A DNA stretch of 64,000 nucleotides, from assembly GCA_037126765.1 (NCBI GenBank), contig JBBCBC010000009.1, forward strand, positions 27,674,870 to 27,738,869, read 5' to 3'. Under the pieces are notes generated by a model, which made no database searches, had not been told where the DNA came from, and saw nothing but the letters and a program-made list of their open reading frames with translations. This DNA is from Stenogyne calaminthoides. Taxonomy: Eukaryota > Streptophyta > Magnoliopsida > Lamiales > Lamiaceae. Below, one piece after another: positions 42,922-55,264 of the stretch. Both the position numbers and the translations under genes were made by a program. Positions within the stretch are counted from its first letter, which is position 1; the number at the start of each line of letters is the position of its first letter.

Positions 42922-43560
42922 AGAGTAAAATCTGAAAAATTGAAGATTTTCAGATGCATGAAGTTTTCTCAGAATTCTTCTGAGAAGCTCAGGATAAAAT
43001 GGAAATCTTGAATTGAGTCTCGTGAACTTCAGTTCTTTGAAGGTCAAGATTTAATTATCTTGAACCAATTCAAGACTAGTATTATTATCTCGACATTTTA
43101 TCAAGGTCGAGACTCGATAAAGACCGATAGATAGGAAATTAGTCCGAAGAAGTAATGACTCATGCGACTCATTTATTGCTTAAGTAAAATTCAAGAATCA
43201 TTCGCAATAAATACAAAACACACGAGGAATGTTTTTTTTTTAGGCGGGATCGTTTTTAAATTAGAAGAAGGTCAGCGGTCATTTAATACTACGCTACATT
43301 AATGACCAATGAGGATGTTTTGGCGGCTTACTTTTGAGATCGTCGGTTCAGTATACCCGATTAATGGGAGATTAATCTCAACCATTGTTTTTCACCTAAC
43401 CAACGCGATTCCCACGATCTCGAAGCTATATAAACCCCAATAAGCCATTCAAGCCAAAATTTTATCAAACCTTTCGTTCCCAAATCCTCTGCAAATAAAA
43501 TCCCTTTTTGCCTAGAAATTCTCAAACCCTAAAGCTTCATTTCTTCAATCAATCTCTAAA
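42922..43560 (+). other. Spacer between pol and env-like gene
   Basis: Non-coding, about 640 bp. The last 135 bp read like a compact promoter and leader: TATATAAA, then a pyrimidine-rich A/T/C leader without upstream ATG, ending CTCTAAAATGGCTCC. Confidence 0.65.
43427..43434 (+). promoter_or_regulatory. Internal TATA box for the env-like gene
   Basis: TATATAAA in the context GAAGCTATATAAACCCC, 127 bp upstream of the env-like ATG. It is preserved at 60703-60710 in copy 2 at almost the same distance. It lies outside any LTR. Promoter activity is inferred. Confidence 0.65.
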
Positions 43561-46070
43561 ATGGCTCCAACCTTGTTCGAGAGATTAGCCGAAACCAACA
43601 AGCCGTGGTACGAGTTCGTTGTCTCACTCGAAAGCACAACCAACTCAAAGCCAGAAGAGGGGGCTCTGCATATGATTCGACTGGCTAAACTCACCCAACT
43701 AGTCGCAAGCCGACCAGACCAGGAGTTTGTGAAAGAGGTAATCGAATTCATCTATAACTTGAAGTTAGATGAAGAGGGTTGTATGCATTCTAAGATTACT
43801 GTATCACATTTAGAGCAGTCGTCCAAATACATCGATTTTGAGAGGATGCGTATATAGTTCAAAAAATCAATGATGTTTTTGAGCTCTTGATAGAGGAGAG
43901 GATCCTACTATGTATATGTCGGGGAGAGAGGAGTACTTAGATAGGATTCTTTGAAAATCTGTTAAATTTGAGGCGACATTGCATAAGAAGTACTTAAAGC
44001 CACAATATCGTGTGTTGATGGATATTGTGAGCAAGAGCATCATGTGTCTTCATGGGGGTTTTGAGCGAATCGGTACCCAAGCTCAGATTGATGGCGGCAA
44101 TCGAGGCCTCACCCACCATCGACTTCAACCTGGCTGAAATTCTTGATTGGACGGTGAGTGTGAGCGAACCAAAGTTTTGAAGAAGGTTGATGGGGCGATC
44201 TCAATAAAAGGCAAGATCCACCATGCCACCAAAATTGCTTATATTTTGGAGATGTGCGAGAGAGGAGGAGGATATCTTTGCCAATTCGACCCCATTCCCT
44301 AAGTCCAAAAATTCTCTTTAAGCCCATTCTTTGCAAAAAGCGAGCCATCAGGGGAAGAGAGAAAAGAAAGGTAGAATCACCGATTCTTGGTGAAAAGGAG
44401 ACTCAATAAAACCAGGGAAGGTTTTGTTGGAGGCAAAGATGGAGCAAGGTGCAAAAATAATGGAAGGTAGAAACTTGCCCCAAAAAGAAAAAAGATTGGT
44501 GGTTCTCACCGATGAAGATGGCAAGGATTACGGAGGAGATTCAACCCGAGGGCCAACCGCTCGAGTTCGCCATTGCAAGTTCTCGCTCAGTTATCTCAAA
44601 GGCACAAGACCAGATCGAAGAAAGTCTTCTCGAGGTGCTTGAGACATCTCTAAGTTCGGACAAAAATTTTCAGAAATTTTCAAAAGGAACTCAGCCTCAG
44701 AGATTCCTTTATCGAAAAAGTCTCTCACTCGCACATTAGAAGAGCTAACTCGAGAATCGATCCGGAGGAAGGTATTTCGGGACCCGTAACCCACTCGGAT
44801 CAAATCGAGGACTCGACAAGACAACCTTCAGAGGTTTTTCGGGCCGAGACTCAGAGCGTAATATTCTTGATGAGCTCTCGAGTGATCTCTCTTCTTGATC
44901 CTCGCCAGAAGCTTCAATGAACCGAGAGCCCGAGATGGAATGAAGAATTTCAAGAAGGCGAGTGGAGGAGCAAGGGGAACGGTTCATTCTTGACCGCTAC
45001 TTCGAGCTCAGCTTTCATACCCCGATTCGCAAGATGTTTTCTTGATTAAGGATATCGTGTTCATCCTCAATCGGACTCTTCCCGAGATGCTTGATATTGC
45101 CGCAGAGAGGGAAGACCGGTGGAATGAGGAGACGGCCTTTCGACGGACTTCTCGGGGTTGGAAGGACAAAGCTAAAGGATGAAAAACTCCGATTTTGATG
45201 AGGCTGGTTCAGAGGAAGTTAGTTTGAAAAAAAGCTATTGAAGTTGGTGCCCCAAGCAGCGGAGACAAATCTCAAGATGGAGATGGGGACCAACAGGGAG
45301 ATGTTGAGGATCAGTCTCAAATGGAAAAGGAGACTTTCATCGATCAACTGAAATTGGTCAACCTCGGTGAAGCTAGCACTCTTCAGTACCTTTCGCACTA
45401 TTAACAATTATGCCAAAGTTACTGAAAGGTCTATCTTTAATTCTGAATTGTCTGATAAACAGACTGAGGCTCAGTTGGAGACTGGAGCTCAGAATGAAGC
45501 TCAAGCTCAGGATGATCAAAAAAACCTGAAAGGTGCGAAGGTTCTGAGATTGATCTCACTCCCTTGATGGAGAAACTTGAGAAGGTTGAGCCAATGATGA
45601 TCAAGATTGCTCAGATGGAAGAAACATTGGCCAATCAAGCTCAACAGATGGAAAGTCTTAGTCACTCTTGAGTGGTGCTAATCCAAAAACACTGACCTCT
45701 CGGATGACCTCCATGGAAGAAAAGTTGAATGAAAAATTTGGGGAGTCAAAGGTTGAGCTTCGATCTTTGAAATGAATCAGAAGCACCAGGAGTCAACTGC
45801 ATTTTTAGAGGTGAAGTTGGCAGAGAGGAATGAAGTAATGATAAAATCTGTTGTTGAGGAAATGAGCTCAATGCTCATGACCAAGATGACAGAGATGTTT
45901 AAAGAAGCACTCTCTGGCCAGTTTGCCCACTTATCTGAAGAATTTTCGTGGCCAAGAACCATCTAAGGAGGTGGAAGATTTAACAAGATCCGGATAAGGA
46001 GAAGTTCACTGTGTGAGTAAAGAGCAATATCACATGGACACAACACTCTCCAAACTTCTTCCAAATTAAG
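43561..46070 (+). pseudogene. Sirevirus copy 1 env-like gene
   Basis: Starts MAPTLFERLAETNKPWYEFV at an ATG in an excellent plant start context (AAAATGGCT). The first 98 codons are open. In later frames come a KYLKPQYRVLMDIVSKSI segment (about 43985-44040), a hydrophilic Lys/Glu-rich middle (44300-45300), and a C-terminal coiled coil: METL-type repeats (KIAQMEETLANQAQQMESL) near 45565-45665 and VEEMSSMLMTKMTEMF near 45855-45900. It ends in LSKLLPN at a TAA near 46068. The layout resembles the env-like ORFs after pol in Sireviruses. No clear signal peptide or membrane segment is visible, so an envelope role is unsupported. Confidence 0.65.
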
Positions 46071-47120
46071 GTGCCAAGAAGGGGGAAAAGGAAGGTGAAG
46101 ACCTCAGAAAGTTCATGGTACGTACTTTGGAAAAGAAGGCTCATAAAGATGCTGAAATGTATAATCTAGCCAAAGCCTTAAGAGAAGTCGGCCAATCGAG
46201 AAGTTGAAGTTCGCCGTAGAAAAAGCCTATCTACACTTGAGTTTCGAAAGCAAACCATGCTTGATGTTGCAAGAGAGAAACCGAAAAGCTAGAGCAAAGG
46301 TTAGAACAAAGCCAGGCTTTGAATTGAATCGTTATGAAGAGAAAAAGCCTTGGGCATTGTTCAACCTCTAAGCAAACGCATGCGGGCTTTAAGCCAATCG
46401 AGAGAAAGTTCGATTCGATGATGAAGAACGGAAGAATCGAGTCTCAACCTCGTAAGAAAGTCTTCAACACGAGAGATGCTCAAGACACTCCAAATAGAAC
46501 AAGATAAAAGTTCCGCCGCTTGGTCTCTCGGAGCGCGTCTGGATCGGAAAGAAGATAGACGAAGAGCGAAGCGAAGGAGTGAATTCGTGAAGTTTGCGAG
46601 CAAGAGGAAAGGAACATCAAAAGCACTAAAGTGGCCCCACGTTGATAAATGGATGCCTATCAAACTCAACAATATGTGGGAAGAAGTCAAGAGAACCTTC
46701 CGTTCAATTATGATGTTCTCGTGGAAATGGAGAGGGAAAGCTGGGGATCGAATGAAGCATTCATTGAATATCTCCTAACCTTCTATCCAAAGTATCTATT
46801 GTTTGGATTAACCTTATGGATGAAGGAGAGGTACGAGATAGTAGGCCCCGGGTCCATATTCCTATCCTCCTCCAAGACTTGGTAATGGCTTGGTGAATGA
46901 AGAAGGCCATTACTCAAGAAATTGCTCAATCTTTGGTCGATTTGGGTTTAACAGAAACAAATCCGGACATCATCAAGGAAAGAAATGAGTCAAGAAGAGA
47001 TTTTTAGGAATGTTCTACTGGAGGTGCTTTCATTGATGAAGTTGAGAATGAAGCAAACTGAAGAGCAAAAGACTGAAGAGCCAAATCTGAAGACTGAAGA
47101 CTCAGAAGATTTTGTAATCT
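46071..47120 (+). pseudogene. Charged extra coding region after the env-like stop
   Basis: Continues with Lys/Glu-rich protein-like sequence directly beyond the TAA (KFMVRTLEKKAH, YNLAKALREVG). It also has an open frame at 46649-46885 (QQYVGRSQENLPFNYDVLVE, YPKYLLFGLTLWM). The same order is seen after the stop in copy 2. It may be the C-terminal part of the env-like protein reached by readthrough, or a separate ORF. Not recognised. Confidence 0.45.
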
Positions 47121-47295
47121 TTAAATTTTTGTCTTTTTGATTTTGTTGATAAACTCATTGTAATCTGTAATGGGATACCAATCATCAATGAAGATTTATC
47201 ATTATGCTCAAAAGATAATATCTCATTATCTTATTTACATGTCTTTTATTTTGATATGCTGAATGAATGTCTCTGAACTGATTGTATGTTGATAA

Positions 47296-47520
47296 GGGAG
47301 AAATTGTCTAAATATGGGGAAATTGTTTAAGTATTTAGTAATGAACTACTTAAAGAGATTCATTACTGAAGAAATTGCTGAATGATTTAAATTGTTAAGA
47401 GTTTCTCTGATTTAAGAAATTGTTGGGAGACAACCAATCTTGTAATAGGATAAACTGAAACCTGAGTATAGGTTATATGTTTGTAACAAGATAGGTTTTG
47501 GCATCATCAAAAAGGGGAAA
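47296..47520 (+). promoter_or_regulatory. Polypurine tract cluster
   Basis: The tract next to the LTR is AAAAAGGGGAAAT (47509-47521). Similar GGGAGAAATTGT (47296) and GGGGAAATTGTT (47316) motifs and an AAGAAATTGTTGGGAG (47414) copy of the LTR junction precede it. Repeated polypurine motifs before the 3' LTR are a reported Sirevirus trait. Confidence 0.65.
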
Positions 47521-47521
47521 T

Positions 47522-49471
47522 TGTTGGGAGATGAATTTAATAAAAGATATATGATTTTGATTTGATCCCAAAACCCCGAAAGTATGACATGTTCGTAATG
47601 ATCTTGATAGTTAAGTCGATTCGTTTTTAGAGTATTCGGGATGTTATCTCGCAAAATGTATAGTCGGCAGATATAGTTCGGGATAGGTTCAAGACTCGAA
47701 GCAGAAACCGAGATATCAAGACTCAATAGGATCCGAGGAATCAAGACTAAAGACGAAGATTCAATGTCGATCCAAGAGACTCGAAAAACTCGTAAGACCA
47801 CGAAGACTCAAGACGAAAGACTCAAGAAATACTAAAGGCGAAGATCAAGATCAAGAATATGAAGGCACAATAATTCATCAAGACTTCAAGAATGCTTGAA
47901 TGTCAAGATGAACCCGAATGTTCCGAGGCACTAAATATATCTATCGAAGGATGCAATACCGAGAAGATCGCGATTCCTTAGAAAGTTAGATATTGCCAAG
48001 ACATTCAAAAATGCGCATAAAAGAAACTAAGTCGGAAGTGTTGTTAAGGTTATATCAAACTCGAGTTTGTAACCAAAAAGAGCCGTTGAAGGTGTCTACC
48101 TTTACTGGAGACAAAAGTCAAAAAGAGGAAGACGACATTTGTACCATACTAACATCGACAAAGTGACAAGTAGTGAAAAAAGATGTCGATGTACAAAAGT
48201 TCCGCATCGCAAAAAGTGAAGACCGCTACATGAAAGGCTATTGCCTAAAAAGTGTTAGGGAGTTTCAAACCCTAAATATAGCCGTTTCTCACACACCATA
48301 AGAGGAACTCACGTTTATCTCTCCAATCGGATAGTTTTCAAAAAGTGACCTTGGTGCATGCCTATAAATACTGGTGACCTACATTGTAAGGTTATGGGAA
48401 ATTTATACATAACTCAAGAGCTCAAACTTATTCTTGCAAAAGTTAAAGCACTCAAAAACTTAGAATTTCCCAAGTGCTTCTACATTGAAGAGAGCTCACT
48501 ATACTAAGCCTAGCTTGATAAGAATTATCAAAGCTTAGTCGAGATATCCTAACCCTTTGCATTGTGCTTCATTGTAAATGATATCTCATCCTAGTTGAAA
48601 CCAACCGAGAAACCCCAAACCCTTGAGAAGGTAGTTGGAGTGTGTTTGTTGGTGAGAAGAGTTGTAAAGAGTTAGTAAACTACGCGGAGTAGTCGGAAAA
48701 CTCTAGAGGAGAAGTTAGTAAGCTACGGGTAGTCGAAAGCTTGTTTGTGTTTGAGTAAGTAAACTACTGGAGGTAGTCGAAAAGCTCAAGGTCGGGTTGA
48801 GTAAGTAAACTCGTGGAGTAGTCGAGAAAACTTCAGGGCGAGTTGAGTAAGTAAACTACTGAGGTAGTCGAAGCTCGAGAAGTTGATAGTGAATTTCTCT
48901 CGAGGATCGAGAGAGAGTGGATGTAGGAGCTTGAGTCTACGAACCATTATAATTCTTTGTGTTCTTTATTGCTTTCCTTATTTGTGCTTAGCCCCATTTG
49001 CATTGACTTGATTTTGAAAGCATACTTTTCAGCGATATTCGGGTTGGAATCAATCCTTTGAAGTTGCATAAGTGAATCACAGCTTAATCACTATTTCATA
49101 CAGGGAAGATTTTCTACAAAGCTTAAAACGAGTATAAACTAAGGGCCAACCATTCCGCACGACTGAGTAGCTAGAACAGATAGTTACCAAATTGAACTCT
49201 CATTTGAGGATTCAGTAAGTTAGTTATCTGATCCAAGCAACTCAGGATCTCGACACTGGACTCGGGTTGAGATTATTTGAGGTATACGAAAGCTATTTCG
49301 GGATCACATCTCATGAGACTTTGACTCGGAGGCGTCAATGCTTCTCGAGAACCTAATCTTGAGATTATTTGACCCAAAAGTGACCTCAAGAAGAAATTTT
49401 TTTAAAAAACACTGAACACGTGTATTCCCCCCCCCATACATGTGTAAGACTCGTTTGCACCGGGACCAACA
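47522..49471 (+). repeat. 3' LTR of Sirevirus copy 1
   Basis: 1,950 bp, same ends as the 5' LTR, TATA at 48362-48370, tandem block at 48669-48877. In the first 120 bp nearly all differences from the 5' LTR are at CAG or CTG. Confidence 0.92.
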
Positions 49472-49476
49472 CAAAT

Positions 49477-50452
49477 CAATTTGATCTAAATGCTAAAAAA
49501 ATAATTTTTATTATGTTTAATTTTGTTGATTTAAATGTAAATATGAAATTATATATCTAAATTTGAAGAAATTTTGTTAAAATAGAATAAAAAGGATAAA
49601 ATTAAGAATACTGTAAGTGAATATGCAAATGCAGATTAAATTTGAGTTTAGTAGTTGAAGAGAGTTTCTCTCCTTTAAAAAATAAAAAAGTCAATATAGA
49701 AACTAAAATAGATTATTATAGAAGTCCACAACTGTCGCATATAATATTTTTTTTGGAATACTGTATCTGCTATTAGGTACAATAATTTATTGGCCTTTAG
49801 GTAGGGGTCTTAAAATGTGGAGTAGCTCAACACAGACTACCATTTCAGTAAAGTAGGAATGCCTTCCTAGAGTACTTAGATATGCTGTTGTTAATAAAAT
49901 AAGTTCATTTATTTATTGAAATCTCAATAATGTAGACGCTAGTTGGAAAAAAAAAATTGAGGGAAAAGCAAAAATGGTTAGGGAAAAAAAAACTCAGAAG
50001 TATGTCTCCTACGACACACATGACAGATGCATTAATAAAGCATGTGAAATGATGGTTGATGCTTAGTTGTAAGTTGTAAGGTTGAGAAAAAAATTGAAAA
50101 AAAGTTGTGTGTTTGGTGTAAATTAGAGGAATGAAATAAAGTTATTCCAGCAAGAATCAAACACTACTCGTTTTCATCCTCACAACAAATCAAGTATTGT
50201 ATAAAATTTAACTGGTGCACTCAAATATTTTACTCTTGTGTAGAGAATTATTTTTATACATCAATCGTGTTATGCCCCTAGATTTTTTTTTAGTGTTGAT
50301 ACATATTAGTTAGACTCAAAACACGAGTTTAGTATACTCCCGCCCCCCAAAGTTGAAATTCTAGATCTGCCACTGGTTATGCAATTCAAGTGCATGTTTA
50401 AATATTATTAATTATTTTACTAAAAAATATTTAGTTGGTAAGTATTATTAGT
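49477..50452. other. Intergenic sequence
   Basis: AT-rich, no gene. GATCTGCCACTGG near 50367 resembles the end of the CAGTGGYGG repeat family seen at 3316-3955, but no partner end was found. Confidence 0.5.
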
Positions 50453-51154
50453 TGTTTTTTTGTGGGCATATAGCGCGAGGTCGGACCCGACCTGGAAAGA
50501 AAAGAGAGGAGGACAGGACTACATTTTGCATAAAGTATAACACCTCATGAGAAAGGATGGAAACGAAGACATGCCAAGCACCGGTATCGAATTCGACGCG
50601 CCTCACCAGACGGATCGCCACACCGACACAAAAACGGCAGACATTAATGGGGATGGGACCGTGTGATGGGCGACACCAGGAGCCTTACCTAAGAATGGCC
50701 TCAATCAGAGATGTGTCAGTAAATGACGCTAATGATGAGTAGCTATGAGTAGATAGATGGTTAAATCCCTGCAAATCCGGATTTGCCTCGGGCGACGTCC
50801 CAACGAGGAGCGCGAGCTCTTGATCCCTCGAGCGACCTCCCAGCGACCTCCGACCTAGGTCACATCAATCATGTAGCATTTAATGTTTTGCAGAGTTATT
50901 TCCGGCTACTTGTCCATGTAAATCGGGAGAGTGAGCTTCACTCTCCCAAACCTTATAAATAGGGGTCATTTATGACCAAGAAAGAGGGGAAAAAAATACC
51001 TTACCAAACCTCTTGCAAACTTATTGCTCAAACTCTTACTCGCTCAAGCAATCATATAATATAAATATCATCCACTTTACACATTTATTATTTGTGTCAC
51101 TAAGATCATCAAGCCACATCTTAATCCATAATCCTCATATTTTAGTACACAACA
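50453..51154 (+). repeat. 5' LTR of Tat copy 2
   Basis: Begins TGTTTTTTTTGTGGGC, where copy 1 has TGTTGTGGGC, and ends TACACAACA. TATA at 50954-50960 followed by the same GGTCAT/ATGACC inverted repeat. It is followed by ATTGGTATTTAGAAGG, a changed PBS. Confidence 0.88.
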
Positions 51155-51286
51155 ATTGGTATTTAGAAGGAGGGTACTCTTTAAGAAATATAGAGCTAAA
51201 TTCTTAGTGTTTTCTCATTGGAGTATTCTCACTTAATCTTGATACAAACTCATCTCATACACCCAAATCTCAAAAATCACTCAACC

Positions 51287-53080
51287 ATGTCTCAAGCAAC
51301 TCTCATCACCAAGAGGAAAGCCTTTTAGGTTTCATGTCGCTCATTGAGCGAGGGCTAGCGTCTTGGCCGTTAGCAACTACAAGGCCGAGGACACACCACC
51401 GGTTGCTCAAAAGCTCGAATAGATCCGCACTCAAAAGAAATCGATGAAGTTATCATGAGTTACGCAAGGCAAAATCAAGCAGATCCCAGATGGCGACCAC
51501 GCCATAATAACTGGAGGGCCCAAAGCAAGGGCAAGGGCCAAAGGCGCGAGGAATCCCGCCTCGAGGAGCCTCGCCAAGAGAAATCTGACTGCAGGGAACC
51601 TCGCCATGAGGGATCTCGCCGCGAGGGAAGCCAAGAGGTCAACTCCCGCGAAACCCAACATACTCTAATCTATCGACGTAACCCTAACGAAGGGTCAATC
51701 CCATCCACGCGCTCGTTCTCGAGGGTTTCAATGACGGCCCACTCCGAGGTCAAGTGACCTCCACGAGACCAACCTACCCATCCCAGAGCGAACAGGCCGA
51801 GCCAGAGAGATCATTTTCAGGGTCGGTGGACCAAGGCGAACCCAGACAACGAGTGTCGGCGAAAGATCGGCTCGAAAGAACCCCTTCACCCTGCAGACGT
51901 CATCGAACCCCGGCCACCTTAACCGACAGAAAGAAATTCTCCACCCGCCATCATCTTGGCGAGGTTGCAGAACAGAATGATTCTCCGCAGATGGCCGCCA
52001 TCCTCCATAATATCAAGGATCTCAAGAACAATTAGCAAACAAGGGGGAAGCACCTCTCACCACGAAAGATTCCCATCTCATTATTTATCACCGCAGTCAT
52101 TATGTCGCTCTGTCAAAATCAAAATCAATGTCAACTCCATCACCCAATATAACTAAGAAAGATCGTAATTCGATAAATCACGCGAGCAAATACACATCCT
52201 ACATGAACTCCATGGGCGCCGGATCGATGCCAATTCAATACCGCCTTTTTCCGCTTCGCTCTAAGCGATCAAGCTTACCAATGGTTCAACTCCTTACCCC
52301 CAACGTCCATATGTAGTCTTTCCACCAGATGGCTCAATTGTTCCTCCTCACTTTGCCCACGTGACCGACAAGGAACAAAGCGGCGTTTGGCAAACATCTA
52401 TCGATTCGGAGAGGAGCCGGACCGGCATATATTGATCGAATAGACCAGCTCATTATGGAAGGCGAATTTGGGCGACGGCCAAGGTGTTGGGGAATAGTGC
52501 ATGGGTTGAAAAAGGGGAACGAAACTCGAAAATGATGAACAAGGATTATCCATCGAAGCTACGTCGATTCCGATACAGGCGAGGGGTTATGATCACCAAT
52601 GCTTAGATATCGCATCAAGATTGGGCAAGCGACCAAGCGAGGGTGAAGGTCAAAGTCAAGCGACCCAAAACCCGAGAAGCCTTACAGAGGCCGGGTCCAT
52701 GAGCCACCGACCGAACTTTCAAGCCAATTGATAACCTTCGGAGGTGAGACTCCGAAAAAAACTAACCATGAACGCATTTCGGGTGTTCCAGCGATCGAGG
52801 CAAGTAGCATATCCCACCACCCAAAGAGATGTACCGAGGACCCTTCCGGACTCAACCCGAGAAAAATTTTTGCGATTACCCACAACTCCATTGGATATGA
52901 CACGAACATTGTCGCGACCCGCAAGGGAGCTTTGGAGATTATACGAGGAAGGGAAGTTAGAAATTCGTCAAGCCAAAGGAAGAACAAAACCGGCTGACCG
53001 CCACCGCCAGGAAACCAACTCGACCAAGGAAAGCAAGATCTGTAGATCAGCAGGGAGCGGAGAACAGGTCATCCATATGA
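51287..53080 (+). pseudogene. Tat copy 2 gag, frame-broken
   Basis: Starts MSQATLITKRKA at 51287 and stops after about 13 codons (TAG). Recognisable remnants are an Arg/Glu/Ser-rich part (51455-51757), the KYTSYMNSMGA segment near 52188, a WFNSLP-like part and, near 52861-52940, the CxxHxxxG box remnant. The alternate frames around it are shadows. Confidence 0.7.
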
Positions 53081-53640
53081 TTTGCCCCTACCGGGGGACC
53101 CTTGGGGGATTGCTCCCATTATCGACCTCCGCCGATAACCGAGACACGAGCTCGACAATAGGCCGAGTTGCCTTCCCAATCAACACCGGCAATTTTCGCC
53201 ACCGGGAGGACAAAGATGGGGTGGTGTTTCCAAGCTGGGACCCACTCGTGATCTTGGCGAGAATAATGGGGACTCTAGTTCATCGTGATCATGATCGATA
53301 ATGGGGCTTTCTGCAACATCCTTTCAAAACTACTGGACACCTTTCGGCGATTTCCTCCCACGCCGAGCCTTCAGGAGGCCGGGATTCGGGGTTTCGAGGA
53401 ATCAACTTTGTTGAGGCCCTATGGGATGATCCGCTTTATCAGCCGAGATCACATCAACCTTGGACATCGACAGGGGGCAACGAGGGCGGTGGACTTTGTA
53501 ATCATCGATGCTCCATCAAATTGCAATACTTTTTCTAAGAGCCTTCGAACATGAGTTAGGGCTGGGCCTCCTCGTCCTACTTTTATTGTATTAAGTTTCC
53601 GGACTGTGGGAAGATTGGCACCATCAAGGGTGACCGATTT
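53081..53640 (+). pseudogene. Tat copy 2 protease
   Basis: The VVFPSWDPLVI segment is followed by MIDNGAFCNIL, with the Asp codon at 53297, as in copy 1, including the D-N-G variant. Frames break before and after it. Confidence 0.7.
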
Positions 53641-53699
53641 GCAAGAAAATGTTTAACTTACACTTGTGTCGATTTAAATTCTACTTTTTTATTTTTGGT

Positions 53700-55264
53700 A
53701 GAAAATCCGAGGTGGGGCTAAGTTATGCAGGCAAACTCCACCTCTGAAAGAAAAAAGTAATGAAATAAAGATAGATAGTGTAGTAGAAGCAAATGTAACA
53801 CCTATGGAAGTTGACATCACAATTTAGAGAGAAGCCTCACGAGATTTTGCAGTTGGAACCTCGCGCAGGTTTGAACCAACGGAGGTCGACTCGACGGTGA
53901 GAATTCAACCTCGATCCTAGACGCGGGGAAGTGACTGAACGAGCAACACCGTCGAAGAGCTCAAAACAATCCCGATCGACCTTGATCGGCGAAGAACTAA
54001 GTGTGACCATCGAACCACGAATTCGATGACTCGCGCGAGAACAAGCGATAGATTTCCTCAAGAATCCAGCCGTATTCATGGTCATGAGAGTTATAATTAA
54101 ACATTCGACCAGGTCGCATGCCACAAAGCCAACATCGATCAAGCTGAAGAAGGCGGGTGTCCCAGAAAAGAAGGAAGTTAGGTCGAGAAAAAAGTACGCA
54201 GTACTGCCGAGGGAAGTAAAAACCGCTAGATAACAAGTTGATCGAGCAAAAGCGAGACCGCCGCAGATGGGTGCCAATGCAAAGGCTAGTAAAAAGGCAA
54301 ACAACTCTTGGCGACTATGCATCAACCTCACCGACCTCAATGAGGCTGCCGAAAAGGATTACTTTCAATGCCGCGCCGATCACCTCGTAGATAGCACCAC
54401 CGGGCACGAGATGATGGCGTTCATGGATGCGTCCGCGAGTATCACCATATCGCCATGGACAAAATGATCGCAACACACATCTTTTTCCGCAGAGAAAAAA
54501 TGTATTGTTGGAAGAGGATGCCATTTGGTGCGAAGAACTTGAGGGGCAGATTGGAAAGACCATGGAGGTATACATCGGCGACATTGTGGTGAAAAGTGAG
54601 AAGAAGGAGGACCATCTGTGCCACCTCGCCCGGACCTTTGACATCTTGAGAAAATACAACATGCGCCTGAATCCCAAGAAATGCAGTTTCGGGTTGGTTC
54701 GAAAGTTCTGGGCCATATCATCGATCGTGGGGTATCAAAGCTAACTCTATAAAGATCAAAGCCATCATGGACATGAAACCACCTCGCTTAGCGTGAAAGA
54801 AGTCCAAAAAGATTGGGGTTGTCTCACGGCTCAAATGTGATTCATATCCGGAATGGGGGATAAGTGCAAGCCTTTTTTTGAAGCTATGAAAAAAAGTTCT
54901 CATGGACCCGCAATGCCTTTACGCATTTGAAGCTCAAAGTGTACCTCTGAGCCCCGGTCTTGGCAAAAACCATACCCGATCCAGAAGTTATTTACGTACC
55001 TCGTGGCCTGGAATCAGCTCGGCCGCCCGGTGTTGGAGTAAGAAGCGAAGGTGATACCGCCTGACATATACTTCATCGACCATACTTTGAATGATGCAGC
55101 TCAAATACCCGCCCGCTTCGAGAAGCCGTCTATGCCTTGATTATAGGCGTCTGAAGCTTGACGGTATTTTTTCGATCACGAATAGAAGTCTAACAAATAC
55201 CCTTTGGTTGGGTTTTGCAAACCAGTTTCTGATAGGAAGATTGTTAAATGGTCCATTGAGTTAG
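53700..55264 (+). pseudogene. Tat copy 2 reverse transcriptase and RNase H start
   Basis: RT pieces: RICINLTDLNEA-like (54320), the RMPFG segment (54520), then a ~39-bp loss relative to copy 1 (the ATYQHLVNRMF part). Next is EVYIGDIVVKSEKKEDHLCH with Tyr-Ile-Gly-Asp in place of Y-I-D-D (GGC at 54577), then NPKKCSFGLV. The sequence enters the RNase H region and ends at the gap. Confidence 0.75.

Larger units (their letters stand above)
34996..49471 (+). mobile_element. Sirevirus-type Ty1/copia retrotransposon with env-like gene
   Basis: A 14,476-bp element with exact target duplication CAAAT (34991-34995 and 49472-49476). LTRs are about 1.95 kb. The interior holds gag with a CCHC knuckle, protease, integrase, RT, RNase H, then 4.5 kb containing an env-like coiled-coil gene, and a terminal purine tract. 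Large size, a CATCATCAAAAAGGGGAAATTGTTGG-like end, repeated polypurine motifs and an extra gene after RNase H are Sirevirus (SIRE1/Maximus) traits. A second copy fills 55765-64000. The 39563-40282 pol segment is clean, whereas flanking parts are riddled with CAG/CTG-context errors. Confidence 0.9.
50453..55264 (+). mobile_element. Second Tat element copy, truncated by assembly gap
   Basis: Same family as 4522-15867. It includes the 5' LTR, leader, gag, protease and RT, and stops at the gap at the point equivalent to 9505 in copy 1. It is more heavily damaged than copy 1. Integrase, antisense gene and 3' LTR are not in the sequence. Confidence 0.88.

Noticed and set aside
43561..46070. A true viral envelope glycoprotein
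   Set aside because: No signal peptide, transmembrane segment or glycoprotein pattern is visible. 'Env-like' is positional only, and the sequence reads as a soluble coiled-coil protein.
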